Below the pieces are notes generated by a model, which was not told the origin of the DNA, did no database searches, and was given only the letters and a program-made list of their open reading frames with translations. 64,000 nt of DNA from Heterohyrax brucei (taxonomy: Eukaryota; Chordata; Mammalia; Hyracoidea; Procaviidae), in contig CM053146.1 in assembly GCA_028571685.1 (NCBI GenBank), positions 114,179,431 through 114,243,430 of the forward strand, written 5' to 3'. Position 1 is the stretch's first letter; each line of letters opens with the position of its first letter. Below, piece by piece: positions 44,137-55,119 of the stretch. The translations under genes and the position numbers were made by a program.

Positions 44137-45115
44137 TGTATAGACATTTAGTAATTTCTGGTACTTTTTTTTACCCCCATAAGTACTGTTGTGAACATTT
44201 TTCCACTCATAAGGTTTTTCATATTTTGTTGTCTATTTAGAATCCCAGGAGTAAAATAACTATGTTAAAGTAATACATTCTTAAAAATTATTATTCTTAA
44301 TTTACATTCCTGGATACCTTTCTGTGAGCTGTAATAGTTTATGATACCCTTAGCAAATTGGTTTTATTTTTCTCTTGTGTCTGACTTGATTTTCCTCCAT
44401 GCATATTACTTATTTATTTGTTGAGGGTTTAATGACTCTTTTAAACTTTGAAAGGGTTAGAGTCTGTGACGTGTGTCGCCTGTTGGACTTTAGGAAGAAT
44501 ATGTCTGTTTTACTCCAGTAGGACACAGGCAGATCTGCAGAAGAGATGTGTGTAATGGAAGACCCTGACAGGAAGTGTGGTAGATGCCGAGGAGGCAAAG
44601 TGAAAACCAAATTGATTTTCCATTTTGTTTTCCGAGTGTTATTCCTAGTAAAATCTGTCTCTAGCTATGAAAGTACAATCACCTATGAAAGTACAATCAC
44701 CTATGTGACTAGAATTTACAAATGGTAGTTAGATTCTAGCAATCAAATGGTATACTTTCTTATAGAAACTTTAAAAAAAACTACAGGAATTTATCTTTCT
44801 ATGTGTAAAAAATGGATTGTGATCTGCATACTTTAAGATGTTTTAACCAGATTTCATAGTTAGGAACCTATAATGTTTTAGAAACTTACAAAAGTAGATG
44901 TTTAACATTCCAAGCACATCATTAAAAAAACCTGTATTGCCTAGCAGTCTTGCAAATTTATTAAAATGATTTCATAGGTATCATCTGCCACTTTATGTAG
45001 TAGTCATTAGGCACTTTAGTGTTTGTCCAAATAAATGTGATCATGTGCAGATAAAGAACTTGGGAGTTGTGATCTAGCACTGTAATAGAAATTGGTTTCA
45101 TACATTGAATATTAC
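44137..45115. other. No recognised repeat; one 18-bp tandem duplication
   Basis: CTATGAAAGTACAATCAC occurs twice back to back at 44,665-44,682 and 44,683-44,700. Otherwise apparently single-copy; the facing short frames at 44,410-44,728 have no recognisable content. Confidence 0.45.
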
Positions 45116-45119
45116 TGCT

Positions 45120-45244
45120 TAACCAAAACCAAACCCACTGCTGTCGAGTTGGTTCTGACACATAGTGACACTATAGGACACAGTAGAACTGCTCTGTAGA
45201 GTTTCCACAGAGCACTTGGTGGATATGAACTGCCCACCTTTTGG
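45120..45244 (-). repeat. AfroSINE, antisense, left part (interrupted)
   Basis: 'aaccaaaaccaaacccactg', 'gtcgagttggttctgacaca', 'gaactgctctgtagagtttcc'. Stops in 'caccttttgg' and resumes at 45,731 beyond an RTE. Confidence 0.93.
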
Positions 45245-45730
45245 CTGGATATTAGCTTGAAGACTAAAATGCCCTTGACACCCAAGCCATGGTATTTTGA
45301 ATTGCATCATATGCATGTGAAAGCTGGATAGTGATTAAAGAAGACAGAAGAAGAATTGATGCCTTTGAGCTGTTGTGTTGGAGAAGAATGTCGAGTGTAC
45401 GATGGACTGCCAAAAGAGCAAACCGATCTGTTGTGGAAGAAGTACTACCAGAGTGCTCCTTGGAAGCACAGATGGCAAGACTACATCTTACGCACTTTGG
45501 ACATGTTGTCAGGAAGGATCAGTCCATAGAGAAGGACATCATGCTTGGTAGAATGGAGGGTCAGCAAATAAGAGGAAGACCTTTGAAGAGATGGATTGAC
45601 ACGGTGGCCATAACAATGGGCTTAAGCATAAAAACAATTATGGAGATTTCGCCAAGACTGGGTAGTGTTTTGTTCTGTTGTTTCATAGGGTTGCTATGTG
45701 TCAGAACCGACTCGATGGCACCTAGCAACA
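45245..45730 (+). mobile_element. 5'-truncated RTE LINE inserted in a SINE
   Basis: Plus frame 45,331-45,759 (142 codons) keeps the best C-terminal RTE sequence in the window: IDAFELLCWRRMSSVRWTAK, then VVRKDQSIEKDIMLGRMEG and RPLKRWIDTVAITMGLS. Its 3' end ('gtcagaaccgactcgatggc', 'acctagcaaca') is the RTE terminus. The 9-base ACCTTTTGG flanks it at 45,236-45,244 and 45,731-45,739. Confidence 0.95.
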
Positions 45731-45790
45731 ACCTTTTGGATAGCAGACATAGCACTTAACCACTGTTAAGTTACCACCAGAGTTTCCATA
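45731..45790 (-). repeat. AfroSINE, antisense, right part (interrupted)
   Basis: 'ccttttggatagcagacata' and 'gcacttaaccactgttaagt', ending 'ccaccagagtttcc': the remaining tRNA-like head of the SINE at 45,120. Confidence 0.92.
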
Positions 45791-45917
45791 GTATGTTTAA
45801 ACTGGCTTTAACTAAGAGTAATTTTGTTATCTATAGTAACTGGACTTTGAAACTGTTATTACTTTCAGCCCTTCAAGACTATGTAGTAAGGACATTTTAT
45901 AGAGTACAAATGAAAAT

Positions 45918-46056
45918 AGGGAAACCTTGGTGATGTAGCGATTAAGAGCTTACCAAAAGGTCAGTAGTTCAAATCCACGAGGCACTCCTTTGAAACTCTA
46001 TGGGCCAGTTTTATTCTGTCCTAAAGGTCACTGTGAGTGAGAATTGATGACAAAGG
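45918..46056 (+). repeat. AfroSINE
   Basis: 'gggaaaccttggtgatgtag', 'gtagttcaaatccacgaggc', 'ctaaaggtcactgtgagtga'. Confidence 0.9.
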
Positions 46057-46067
46057 ATAATGAAAAT

Positions 46068-46215
46068 AGAGCACATTGATGGTGCAGTGGTTAAGGCTCA
46101 GCTGCAAACCAAAAGGTCAGCAGTTCAGACTTACCAGCTGCTCAGGGGGAAGGAAGAGCTGGTGATGAGCTCCCATAAAAATTACAGCCTAGAAATCCCT
46201 TTGGACCTAGATACT
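46068..46215 (+). repeat. AfroSINE long form, 3'-incomplete
   Basis: 'gagcacattgatggtgcagt', 'gcaaaccaaaaggtcagcag', 'aaaattacagcctagaaatc'. No 3' terminal block is seen. Confidence 0.8.
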
Positions 46216-46439
46216 GGGAAACCTGAACAGCAAAAACTCGACTATTTGAGTGGAGATTGCAGTCTTAGAATGCAAGCCTGATTCGGGTAAGGATTTACAG
46301 CAGTGGGCCGGGAAGAACATAAAAATCAGATATTCCGAGTCTTATAATCAATTGAAGACAAGTCTTCCAGAACAGAATTTGCAGAAAACTATGATTTTAA
46401 TAATGATGAAAGTACAAACTGCTTCTATTGTTATTAATA

Positions 46440-46625
46440 ACTTTCATTCTGTACTTTATCTGTACAAGATACTGTGGTACATTTTATTATTTATAGTGAA
46501 ATTTAATTCTACAGTGTTTTTTAAGATTGATACTATTACTGTCAATACCTGAAGGGTTAAGTGAGATATTGCCCAAGTACAAGATTAGATATGGGAAATC
46601 AGGATGCCTGAATCCAGGACTTGAA
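46440..46625 (-). repeat. MIR SINE, antisense
   Basis: 'gatactattactgtcaatac', 'gggttaagtgagatattgcc', 'caagtacaagattag' and 'gcctgaatccaggac' follow the antisense MIR order. Confidence 0.65.
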
Positions 46626-46629
46626 ATAT

Positions 46630-47184
46630 GACTGCTTTTCTCATACTTCATGAGTTGTGTATCTTCTGTTTGACTTTCCAGATCCACTCTGCCCTTTACC
46701 ATCCATGCCCAGAAAGGGTGGTGACCCGGTTGTACTGCATCAACAGGTTCTTTTGTTCACTGGGTTTGGATTGTGTTCAGCCGGTGAAGGGGGGATGGAT
46801 AGGTGTTCTGACTGGACAACCTAGGACAGAAAAGGAGCAGTCAGAGTAATCCTCCTGGTTTTCTCCCGTCTGTGTTGCCCTCGCTTGGCTGCATATCTAT
46901 CTAGACCCACATCTGCTCTCAGGAAGCCTTCTCCAGGCTTCTGGTAAATCTCTCTTTCTTTTTCCATTCATCCTGGTAGATGGTTAGTTCCAGTTGTTAC
47001 TAGGCCTCACATACTACCCTGTCTCCTTTGGTTTCCATAAACAGATCCTATATTAAGTTCTTGTGAATTTCCCAGTTGGAATGGGCCATCTTGTTTTGCC
47101 AGTACTGACTCATATGCTAGCTCTTCCATTTTGAGACAATAAACTACACCACTATGTCTGTTTAAATTTCAGGGCAAATCTAGT
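46630..47184. other. No recognisable feature
   Basis: Apparently single-copy; the 73-codon frame at 46,628-46,849 has no recognisable content. Confidence 0.4.
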
Positions 47185-47371
47185 AATTGCAGAGTTGATT
47201 CTGACACATGACCCCATGCATATCAGCATAGAATTGTGCTTCATAGGGTTTTCAATGGCTGATTTTTCAAAAGTAGATTGCCAGGAATTTCTTTCACAGT
47301 GCCTCAAACTGCCAACTTTTCAGTTAGCCGCTAAGTGCTTTAGCCATTTGCACCTCCCAGGGACTTCTTAA
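47185..47371 (-). repeat. AfroSINE long variant with RTE-5'-like block, antisense
   Basis: 'ttgcagagttgattctgaca', 'tagggttttcaatggctgat', 'caaaagtagattgccagg' and 'tttcagttagccgctaagtg'. The middle block resembles antisense RTE 5' UTR. Confidence 0.8.
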
Positions 47372-47384
47372 GTATGTATAAAGC

Positions 47385-47655
47385 TTGGGGCACTGTGCTA
47401 AGAGTAGTAGTGTGATTAAAGAAGTTGGGGCTGTGGACCCTGCTCTCAAATAATGCAACTACTTAGGAAGACGGTGCTTTTAAAATAACTATGCAGGACA
47501 GCATTGGCCACATGGATTCTGAGACTAAAGAATTCTGTGTGGTTTTACGTAGAAGTGAGGAACAAACATTTGGGTGGAACTTTGAAGGACTAATGCGATT
47601 CTGCCAAAATTGGAAAGAAAAAGTTTTCAAAGTATGTTTTGGGGGCAGTGAGCTG
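47385..47655. repeat. Possible ancient mammal-wide repeat
   Basis: 'gcactgtgctaagagtagta' and 'gaccctgctctcaaataatg' resemble a widespread old repeat of the 'gcactgtgctaggc..ggtccctgccctcaaggagc' type. The 105-codon frame at 47,491-47,808 crosses into a SINE, so I do not call it a gene. Confidence 0.3.
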
Positions 47656-47732
47656 GCAAATCTAGGTAGGATAAAGGCCAGTGATGGGTTGGGGGGAGAG
47701 AGACTTACATGTCATGTGAAAACAAAGCCCGA

Positions 47733-47892
47733 AACAAAACCTGTTGCTGATGTGAAGTCAATTTCCACTCTTAGCAATCCTATAGGAGAGGGTAGAATAG
47801 TCCCATAAGCTTTCCAATAAACAGCTGGTGATTGGAACTGTTGACCTTTGATTAGCAGCTGTAGCTGTCAGCCACAGTGCCACCAGGGGTCT
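47733..47892 (-). repeat. AfroSINE, antisense
   Basis: 'gtgaagtcaatttccactct', 'gcctataggagagggtag'-like body and 'cagtgccaccaggggtc'. Confidence 0.88.
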
Positions 47893-48495
47893 GTCATGTT
47901 GATAGTAACTGTTTTTTAATCTGGTTTTGGAAAAACTCTGTTGTACCCAGATTAGTAATATATTTATAGGTGTCCTTGCTTACTGTGAAGGATAACTGGA
48001 TTAAGGTAAGTAATAACACTTGAACTTATCCTTTTTTGGAGTGAAGGTTGAGCCTTTTTGAGAACCTGTTTACACTGTGTGTCAGGCTGTGGTTGTGTTT
48101 GGACACAGCATGGTTGTAACTCATACTCTTAGTTTAACAACACTTACCTATGTAATTATCATTACTTTGTAATTACAGCAATGAAAATCCATTCTTTGGA
48201 AACTGTTCCAGTATTTAGAATACTGAAAATAAGTGTGCTCAGTACCACTTGTCACAGTGATTTCTCCAAGGCTTGGATTTCTAAGAATTCAGCTTCCATT
48301 GTACTTCAAAACAAAACTGATGTCTAATAAAATTCTCCTTTTAGAGATGGCAGCCCTTTGTAGAACCTGAAAAAGAAAATTTAAATCAAAAAGAATATTC
48401 ACAAAAAGACATACATTCTTCTATTTAGAAATATTGAGAGGGTAGAAGGAATTGTAAAACTATCTCAGAGAAAAATAGCCTCAGGTTTAAGGATA
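47893..48495. other. No recognisable feature
   Basis: Apparently single-copy; no repeat or exon recognised. Confidence 0.4.
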
Positions 48496-48497
48496 TA

Positions 48498-48702
48498 AAC
48501 CAAGCCAAATGTTACTGCCTAAATTAATTCTGACTCACAGCAACCACTTAGGACAAAGAAGAACTGCTGCATAGGGTTTCCAAGGCTATAATCATCATGG
48601 GAGCTGACTGCCACATTCTTCTCCCTTTGAGGAGCTGGTGGTTCGAACTGCTGACCTTTGAGTTAGCAGCCAATCTCTTAACACCGCACAGTAGTGTTCC
48701 TA
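48498..48702 (-). repeat. AfroSINE long form, antisense
   Basis: 'aaccaagccaaatgttactg', 'gggtttccaaggctataatc', 'ggagctggtggttcgaactg' and 'gttagcagccaatctcttaa'. Confidence 0.93.
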
Positions 48703-48774
48703 TTTAATCTAGTCCAAACGTAAACCTAAGGGTGGATTATGACTTTAGGAGGGAAGGTCTTGTATGTGTGTGAT

Positions 48775-48815
48775 TAAACCCAATGCTATTGAGTTAATTC
48801 CAACTCATAGATTGA
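48775..48815 (-). repeat. AfroSINE 3'-end fragment, antisense
   Basis: Only 'caatgctattgagttaattc' and 'caactcatag' are present. Confidence 0.7.
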
Positions 48816-49098
48816 ATGAGCCCATTTAATCCTGATTCTTCACTTTTTTTTTTTTTTTTTAATTTTCATGGGAAACTGTAGGTAATTGTATCTTAATCTA
48901 TTTCTATTAATGCATCAGTTCAAGCTCCGGTCTCTTCTACAAAGACCACTTAGACCCTGTCACAAAACCCCAGACTGAAGCCCTTCTACCAAAACAGGTG
49001 AAGCGTTGGAACTAGAATATTATATGCAGGCAAACAGTGGATTTTACGAAGCTACTTCTTGGTAATAGGATTGTTTTTCTTACCTATACATCTTGTTT

Positions 49099-49294
49099 CT
49101 TGGTACCATTGAGTTGATTCTAACTCATGGTAACCATGTGACAGGGTAGAACTGTCCCCATAGAGTTTTCTTTGCTGTAACCTTTACAGAAGCAGATCAC
49201 CAAGTCTTTCACCCATGAGGTAGGTAGGTGGATTTGAGCTGTCAACCTTTTAGTTAGCAGCCAAGTGTTTAATCATTGTGCCACCAGGACTCCT
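49099..49294 (-). repeat. AfroSINE long form, antisense
   Basis: 'ggtaccattgagttgattct', 'acagaagcagatcaccaagt', 'gttagcagccaagtgtttaa' and 'gtgccaccaggactcc'. Confidence 0.93.
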
Positions 49295-49314
49295 TTAGCT
49301 ATCTGTAATTAAAA

Positions 49315-49485
49315 AACAAGTCAAACCGTATTGCCTTCGAGTTGGTTCCAACTCATAGGGGACCTATTGATAGGGTACATAGAAGTGCCTTGCAAAGTTT
49401 CCACGAAGCAGCTGGTGGACTCAAACTGCCAATCTTTCAGCTGGCAGTCAAGTTCTTAACCAGTTTGCCATCCAAGCTCTGCTAG
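49315..49485 (-). repeat. AfroSINE, antisense
   Basis: 'attgccttcgagttggttcc', 'gtttccacgaagcagctggt', 'ggcagtcaagttcttaacca'. Short form. Confidence 0.92.
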
Positions 49486-50230
49486 TGATTTAAAAGGATT
49501 ATGTTATCATAAGAAAAGTTGCCAACTAAGTACCAGAATTACTTGGGAAACTCTTCAGAGTTAGTAAATCACGATACTAGGAAAATTTCTGATTCCTGGC
49601 ATCTATGTGAGGTTATTGCATATTAATATAGCTGTATCTGAGACTGTGAAATATATTCTTGGTGCGATAACATGGCCACCTCAGTAGTCTACTCCAGATT
49701 TCTTTCTTTCTACATATCTGTTCAGTGGTTCAGCTTTCCATACCTGTAGTGACTGCTCTAGGCTTTCCCTGGACTTTATTGGTCATTTTCAAACATTTGC
49801 TGGGTGGTATTGTTGTCACTTCAAATGCAGCATGTCTAAATTAAAATTGATTATGTTTCTGTGTTTGAATACTTAGGTAGCTAAAGAGAAGTTGTGAAAG
49901 CTTCTACCAACTGTCTGGTTGTTCAAGTTAGACACTTCCAATTCCTCTCAGCATATTCCCCAGCAAAATGTGAACATATATCACATAGTACACAAAACAA
50001 AAGGAGATTACTAGATTCTTCTGAAGCCAAACTCAGGATACAATGTTAAAAAAAAAAACAAAAAACAAAGTAAGGCTTCAGAACATTTCTTCTTCAGTTC
50101 AGTAATGGCCAAGGAAGTGAGATCAGACCAGACTGGAATTTTTGAAATTTGTGTGAACCAGAACAATTTCTGGAAGGGAAAGTGTAGAGGTCAAAGTACT
50201 GCTAGAAACCTAATCTCCCTCTTAGAAAAC
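49486..50230. other. No recognisable feature
   Basis: Apparently single-copy; a short A-rich tract at 50,047-50,070. Confidence 0.4.
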
Positions 50231-50233
50231 AAG

Positions 50234-50430
50234 GAGAACATACTCACTGCATAGCAACTAAATCTCCTATCCTCCGGATTTTTAGTATAGTTGGAAATAA
50301 TGGTGTCCCTCTCAGAGTGGTGGCTAACTGCACCACTTTCAGTGGTTCACTCTCCACAATCCACAGTCCTGCTGATAATCCAGTCTCACACATCAGGCTC
50401 CTGAAGGGGCTTACTGTGCCTCTTCCAAGT
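50234..50430. mobile_element. Half-copy of the palindromic DNA element
   Basis: 'cactgcatagcaactaaatc', 'gtggctaactgcaccacttt', 'ccacagtcctgctgataatc' and 'cagtctcacacatcaggctc' parallel 14,846-15,003. The second arm is missing or too degraded to see. Confidence 0.6.
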
Positions 50431-50769
50431 CTCGTATTTCAGAGCTTCAACCTATAATTTTTCCCATTCTGGTATCATTGTGGTTTACCTAATTGTAAAC
50501 ATTCAAGGCTGTTCTAGGTGGACTTCATCATCAATGGCTGAATCAGTTCAAACAAGTTCAAAGCCCTAAAAGGTAACCTTGACTGAAAGGATAGTATCTA
50601 GGTCCTGCTGTCCAACATTTCATGTCTGGATGTCACTAGACTACTGTCCTTTAATAGTCTTCTCTGTCTCATGCTCCTTGTAAGATTCTCTGCTTTAGTA
50701 ACACTAACTTACTTGTTTGAGCTCTAAAGTGGGGTGCCTCTCTCTTCAGTCCTTTGGTCATGTGCCCCA

Positions 50770-51345
50770 GGTGTCATAGGCCGTGTTCTCTAAAGAAGCA
50801 AAATCAGTAAAGTGGGTAAATGTGTGTGTGGAGAGAGAGAGAGAGAGAGACAGAGATTTATATCAAAGAAATGGCTCATGTGATCGCACAGGCTGAAATG
50901 TCCCAAGTCTGTGCGTTAGGGTGAAGGTTCCATTGATTCACGTAGCTGTAGGGGCTGGTGAATACAGGATCTGAAGATCAGAAAGCAGAGCTCTGACTCA
51001 CAGGCTGTGAAGACTGTCCAGAAGTCCCCCAAGTGACAGGCAAGACTATAGTTAGGCTAGTAGCTAGAGTCAGAGGTCATATGAGCAGGAGCCAGCTGCA
51101 GGATCTAGCATTTGCAAAAAGCCCCAAACCTTGCCAGAATGTCTACTTTATAGTGAATGCAGGCCACATGCCCAAGAAAACTCCCTTTCACCAGGTCGGT
51201 TACTCCTAGCAGATCCCATCTTTGCAGTGATCACATAGCAGATTCTCAACAAGGAAGTCGTTGTAACAGTATAAGACTGCCCAAACACTAAGAATCACAG
51301 CACAGTCAAGTTGACACACAGTCATCATACCAAGCCATGTGAAAT
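50770..51345. mobile_element. ERVL-type (MLT2-like) LTR
   Basis: 'gttctctaaagaagcaaaat', a GT/GA microsatellite at 50,822-50,852, 'aagaaatggctcatgtgatc', 'aggctgaaatgtcccaagtc' and 'gtcaagttgacacacagtca' recall MLT2-group solo LTRs. Subfamily and strand are not certain. No retroviral gene sequence is visible. Confidence 0.5.
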
Positions 51346-51720
51346 AATTCTTTCCCCAGGGACTTTTGTTTTAAATGTTGTTTTGTGTTGTTTTCATGGG
51401 AAACATGTAGACTTTAGGTAATGACATACATGTTTATCACTCATCTTTCTTGGTAACTGAGATTACTAAAGAGAAGTATTCAAGCCTTTCTTTTTTTTCC
51501 TGAAATAGTTAACTAATTTCATGATGACAAAAATCTTTTTGTCTTCATGAGTTTCTTATGGAAATAACCTGCGTATGCTTTTGTTTAATAAGAAATAAAC
51601 AGAAATTGTCATGTCTGTTCCGCTCTGGGCTACTTGAACCTTTACTCATGAATACTATTATTCATCAATCTGTAGATTAGTACTTGTGATACAATGGACC
51701 GCTTTTATATGACATTTCTA
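51346..51720. other. No recognisable feature
   Basis: Apparently single-copy, AT-rich. Confidence 0.35.
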
Positions 51721-51739
51721 GCCATGGTCTTGTTAACTC

Positions 51740-52395
51740 CCACCAAATGAGTGAGTTGAAAGCCTATAGATAAGGTGCGTGTTGCCTACCAGTCTCTTTG
51801 GTGGGCAACAAACACCTTAGCTTGGTAGTGCAAATAAGGTGTATGACACCCTTCTGGGGGTAGGATCATGCAAATAAAGTGTATGAGATCCTAGCAAGGG
51901 GATTGGTTACATTTTCCATCCTACTAGAGTTAAAGTGGGCCATCCCAGAAGTGGATAGAGGGGAAGCTTACCACTACCAAGAAAGAAGAGCCAGGAGTGG
52001 AGTGTGTCTTTTAAACCTGGGGTTCTTCTGCTGAGAATCTCCTAGACCCAGGAGACAGAAAGATGTAATGCAAAGCAGTGAGAAAGGGTGGCAGCAGAAC
52101 TGGAAGACTGGTATAAGATGGTGTAGTGGGCTTCCTGTCCCAGGGAACAAGACAGCTACAATGGGCGTGCTGACCTACAGAGTGAGAGAGCTAAATACCA
52201 TCAGGCTAAGGCTTACTGCCAGAGTGGGATGTCTCCAGGCACTTACTGGTAGAACTATAGAGTTTTTAACATTTCTCTTAAGAAGGGCTGAGGTGAGGCC
52301 GAAAGACTGATGGCCAGGGAGAGACCTGCTTGTGGACATGACTGAGACAAAGCTTTCCTGATCAAAGAAGCCATAATTGTTGTCTGTTCTTTCCA
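51740..52395 (+). mobile_element. LTR-like block, lineage-specific, tentative
   Basis: Has tandem-like units TGCAAATAAGGTGTATGA (51,829-51,846) and TGCAAATAAAGTGTATGA (51,869-51,886), the second within a perfect octamer ATGCAAAT (51,868-51,875). Later 'ccaggagtggagtgtgtctt' and 'cctagacccaggagacag' resemble the middle of MaLR-like elephant LTRs. Boundaries and duplication are not clear. Frames at 52,068-52,396 on both strands are not convincing genes. Confidence 0.4.
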
Positions 52396-52397
52396 TA

Positions 52398-52560
52398 CCA
52401 AACCAAATGCAGTGCCGTTGAATCAGTTCTGACTCATTGTGACCCTATACGTCAAAATAGACCTATCCTATAGAGTTTTCAAGGAGCACCTGGCAGATTT
52501 GAACTGCCAACCTTTTGGTTAGTGGCCGTAGCACTTAACCATTATGCCACCGGAGTTTCC
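52398..52560 (-). repeat. AfroSINE, antisense
   Basis: 'accaaaccaaatgcagtgcc', 'gagttttcaaggagcacctg', 'aaccttttggttagtggccg' and 'gccaccggagtttcc'. Full-length. Confidence 0.94.
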
Positions 52561-52729
52561 TGTTCCATCCATAAGAAGCTCCATAATCCTGAGTATTATT
52601 TGTGGGTTCTTTGTTGGAACAAGTTATTGAATGCAACAGTGAAGTGTCTTAGACAGTGCCATGGGAAGGATAGCTTTCGTCAGAACTGATAAAAGGATTG
52701 GATAGCAGAGGTATATTTGACCCCTACCT

Positions 52730-53035
52730 CATAACAGTCAGCCTTGGTCGGATGCTGTTGCTGATTCACACCTCTCGTGAAGTTAGAGGAGGTCAGACCC
52801 CCTCTATACAGTTTTTATGGCATTCAGTTTTTGGTATTAACTCACCTTTAGGTTTCCATTGGCTAATTTTCTGATGTAGATCACCAGGCTCTTCTTCCTA
52901 GTCTTTCTTAGTCTGGATGCTTCACTGAAACCTGTCTACCATAGGTGACACTGCTAGGACATGAAATGCCAGTGACAGTGCTTCCAGCATTGTAGCAACA
53001 TAGAAGCCACCACAGTGTGACCAACTGGTGAAAGG
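52730..53035 (-). repeat. RTE 5' UTR-derived repeat, antisense
   Basis: Reverse complement contains 'cactgtggtggcttctatgt', 'tgctacaatgctggaagcac', 'gacaggtttcagtgaagcat' and 'gatctacatcagaaaattag', the RTE 5' UTR order at 33,730-33,830 and 40,900-41,030. Could be an RTE 5' fragment or a headless copy of the chimaeric SINE at 58,155. Confidence 0.65.
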
Positions 53036-53399
53036 ATAATGGTTTCTAAGAGTTGACTCTTAGAAAATACCACCTAGCTATTTAGTAAATGATGACTAAG
53101 TTACCGAGGTGTAAAAATGTGGAATACCCATATAACTTCTTTTGGCAAGCAGTGTCTACTAAATATCAAAAGTGGAACATTTAAAATGTCAAAAACACAA
53201 AAAATACCTCTATCATATTTTTGGTTGGCTTTCTTGATACAATAATGTGATTGAGATACATTTTCTGGATGGTCAGTGTTGTTTCATTGCTTTTGTAAAT
53301 GATTTTGATTATTAGGTGTAAGATGTAAGAATCCCTTTTAAGAACATTTTAAATGATATATATAAAGAATGTACAGTAAGGAAAAACTATAAGTCAATG

Positions 53400-53880
53400 C
53401 AGTTTATACCTTTACAGTTGTATAACCACCTTACTGGTCAAGAAATAAACTGTAGTCTGCCCCTAGAAGCATTGAGGTATTCTCAACTCACTGAAACGCT
53501 CTTGGCATCCTCTCGAGGTAAACTCTATCCTGAATTTGAGATTACTGTTCTGTTATTTATTTATTTATTACTACATGAATATCAAACCCTAAACATTTTA
53601 CTTTACTTCCATGTGTTTTTGAACTTTACATAAACATATTCACATAGCTTTGTATTTTAATGCTTTTACTCAGCAATATGCTTGTGAGAGTTAACTATAT
53701 CATTGTGTGTAGCTGTAGTTGGTTCATTTTCAGTTATATAGAATTCCCTTATGTCAATATGACAATTTTTAATTGTCCATTTTCTTGATGACAATTTGGT
53801 TTATTTCCAGTTTGGGACCATTATAAACAAGACTGAATAAACATTCTTACACATGTATCCTAGTGTGTATGTGTAATAAA
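53400..53880 (-). mobile_element. Old L1ME 3' region, antisense
   Basis: 'tacagttgtataaccacctt', 'ttggttcattttcagttata', 'tttggtttatttccagtttg' and 'gaccattataaacaagactg'. The 67- and 78-codon frames are by-products. Confidence 0.65.
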
Positions 53881-54139
53881 TTCCTAAATATAATGATGAC
53901 TTTAGATACCTGGTAAGTTCATTGGCTGAAAATGCATATTCCTTGATGCTGATTCTTTCTTTAGGTCTGCAGTTAAATTCCTCATTCAGATACCAATAAA
54001 TCAATCTACCCTAACACCACAAAGGAAATTACATTTAGTTAGATATTCAATAGATAGCCAGATTTTCTTGAAGTGGCAAACTAAGTAGAAGACATTGAAC
54101 ATAGACATATTGCAATGCCTGTGTTCAAATGATAAAATA

Positions 54140-54446
54140 TATGTACACTATGGAAGAAGTGTAGCCACAGTATTCCTTGAAAGGAAATATGGGGAGACTT
54201 TGTCTCATGTATTTTAGGAGGGACCAGTCTTTGGAAAAGGACATCATTCTTGGTAAAGTAGAGGGTCAGCGAAAAAGAGAAAGACCCTGGATGAGATGGA
54301 TTGACAACAGTGGTGGTTGCAACAGTAGGCTTAAAGGTGATACAACTGTGTCAGTGAGGACATTGATACAAGACTGGGCACCATTTGGTTATATATAAAG
54401 TTGCTTGAGTCAAAATCGAATCAGTAGTACCTAACAACACCATGAA
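54140..54446 (+). mobile_element. RTE LINE 3' fragment
   Basis: 'agaagtgtagccacagtatt', 'gggaccagtctttggaaaag', 'gacatcattcttggtaaagt', 'gagatggattgacaacagtg' and 'gtacctaacaacacca'. Frame 54,177-54,398 keeps RRDQSLEKDIILGKVEGQRK. Confidence 0.9.
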
Positions 54447-55115
54447 CAAGTTAATCTCAAATTTGTTCCTAGTCATGTGCCTTGTTTTAGTGTTCTTTCC
54501 TAATCTGCTTTACTGTTCACAGTTTCAAGGTTTTAGGGCTGAGGAGAAGATCTTAGTCCAGTCCCTTATAAATGAGGAAATGCCTAGGTATGTTAGAGAG
54601 CCATCCAATTCTCAAAGCATGTTCTTAGCAGAAATGAAACTGTTACTTTTTTTTCTGTGCTACTGTTCATAATCACTGTCTATGCTTCTAATTTTATGTT
54701 TTGAATGATAGTTATGTTCTCTGTGCTGTTTCTCAGTGTGACCTGTCTTGTGCACTTAAAATATTATTTCACTCTACCTATTTTCAAGTAGGCTAACCAT
54801 AGAGGCTTGTGCCAGTAGTCAAGGTTCATAGCCTTAACAACAGAAGGTGGGATAATGATGTCTCTGGAAACCCTGCATGAGTATCCTAGTCTTGTTAGTG
54901 ATTTTAGAACTGCTGTTTCTTAGGGAACTGAGTCAAGTGATTGTAATAGGCTGAGTGATTGTAATAGGCTTCCATAGTTCAACCCATGTGTTCCATTCCA
55001 CTGCTGTCTTGCTTAGACGTATAGAGATCTGGAGGAAAAAGAGAGGAAACTATCCCCAATGTGCTCCTTATCATTACTCACCTGTTTCCTTAAGTTTTTG
55101 TTTCCCACTTATTAA
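54447..55115. other. No recognised repeat; one 18-bp tandem duplication
   Basis: AGTGATTGTAATAGGCT(G/T) is present twice at 54,936-54,953 and 54,954-54,971. Otherwise apparently single-copy. Confidence 0.45.
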
Positions 55116-55119
55116 TAAC

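Noticed and set aside
44665-44700. Start of a satellite or direct-repeat array
   Set aside because: Only two units are present.
45331-45759. Host gene of 142 codons
   Set aside because: It is the C-terminal part of an RTE; the last codons read into the flanking SINE.
47491-47808. 105-codon coding region
   Set aside because: It crosses from possible old repeat into an antisense AfroSINE; no domain or conservation evidence.
52068-52396. Coding exon pair on opposite strands
   Set aside because: Overlapping antisense frames inside an LTR-like block, with no splice-site pair that would define an exon.
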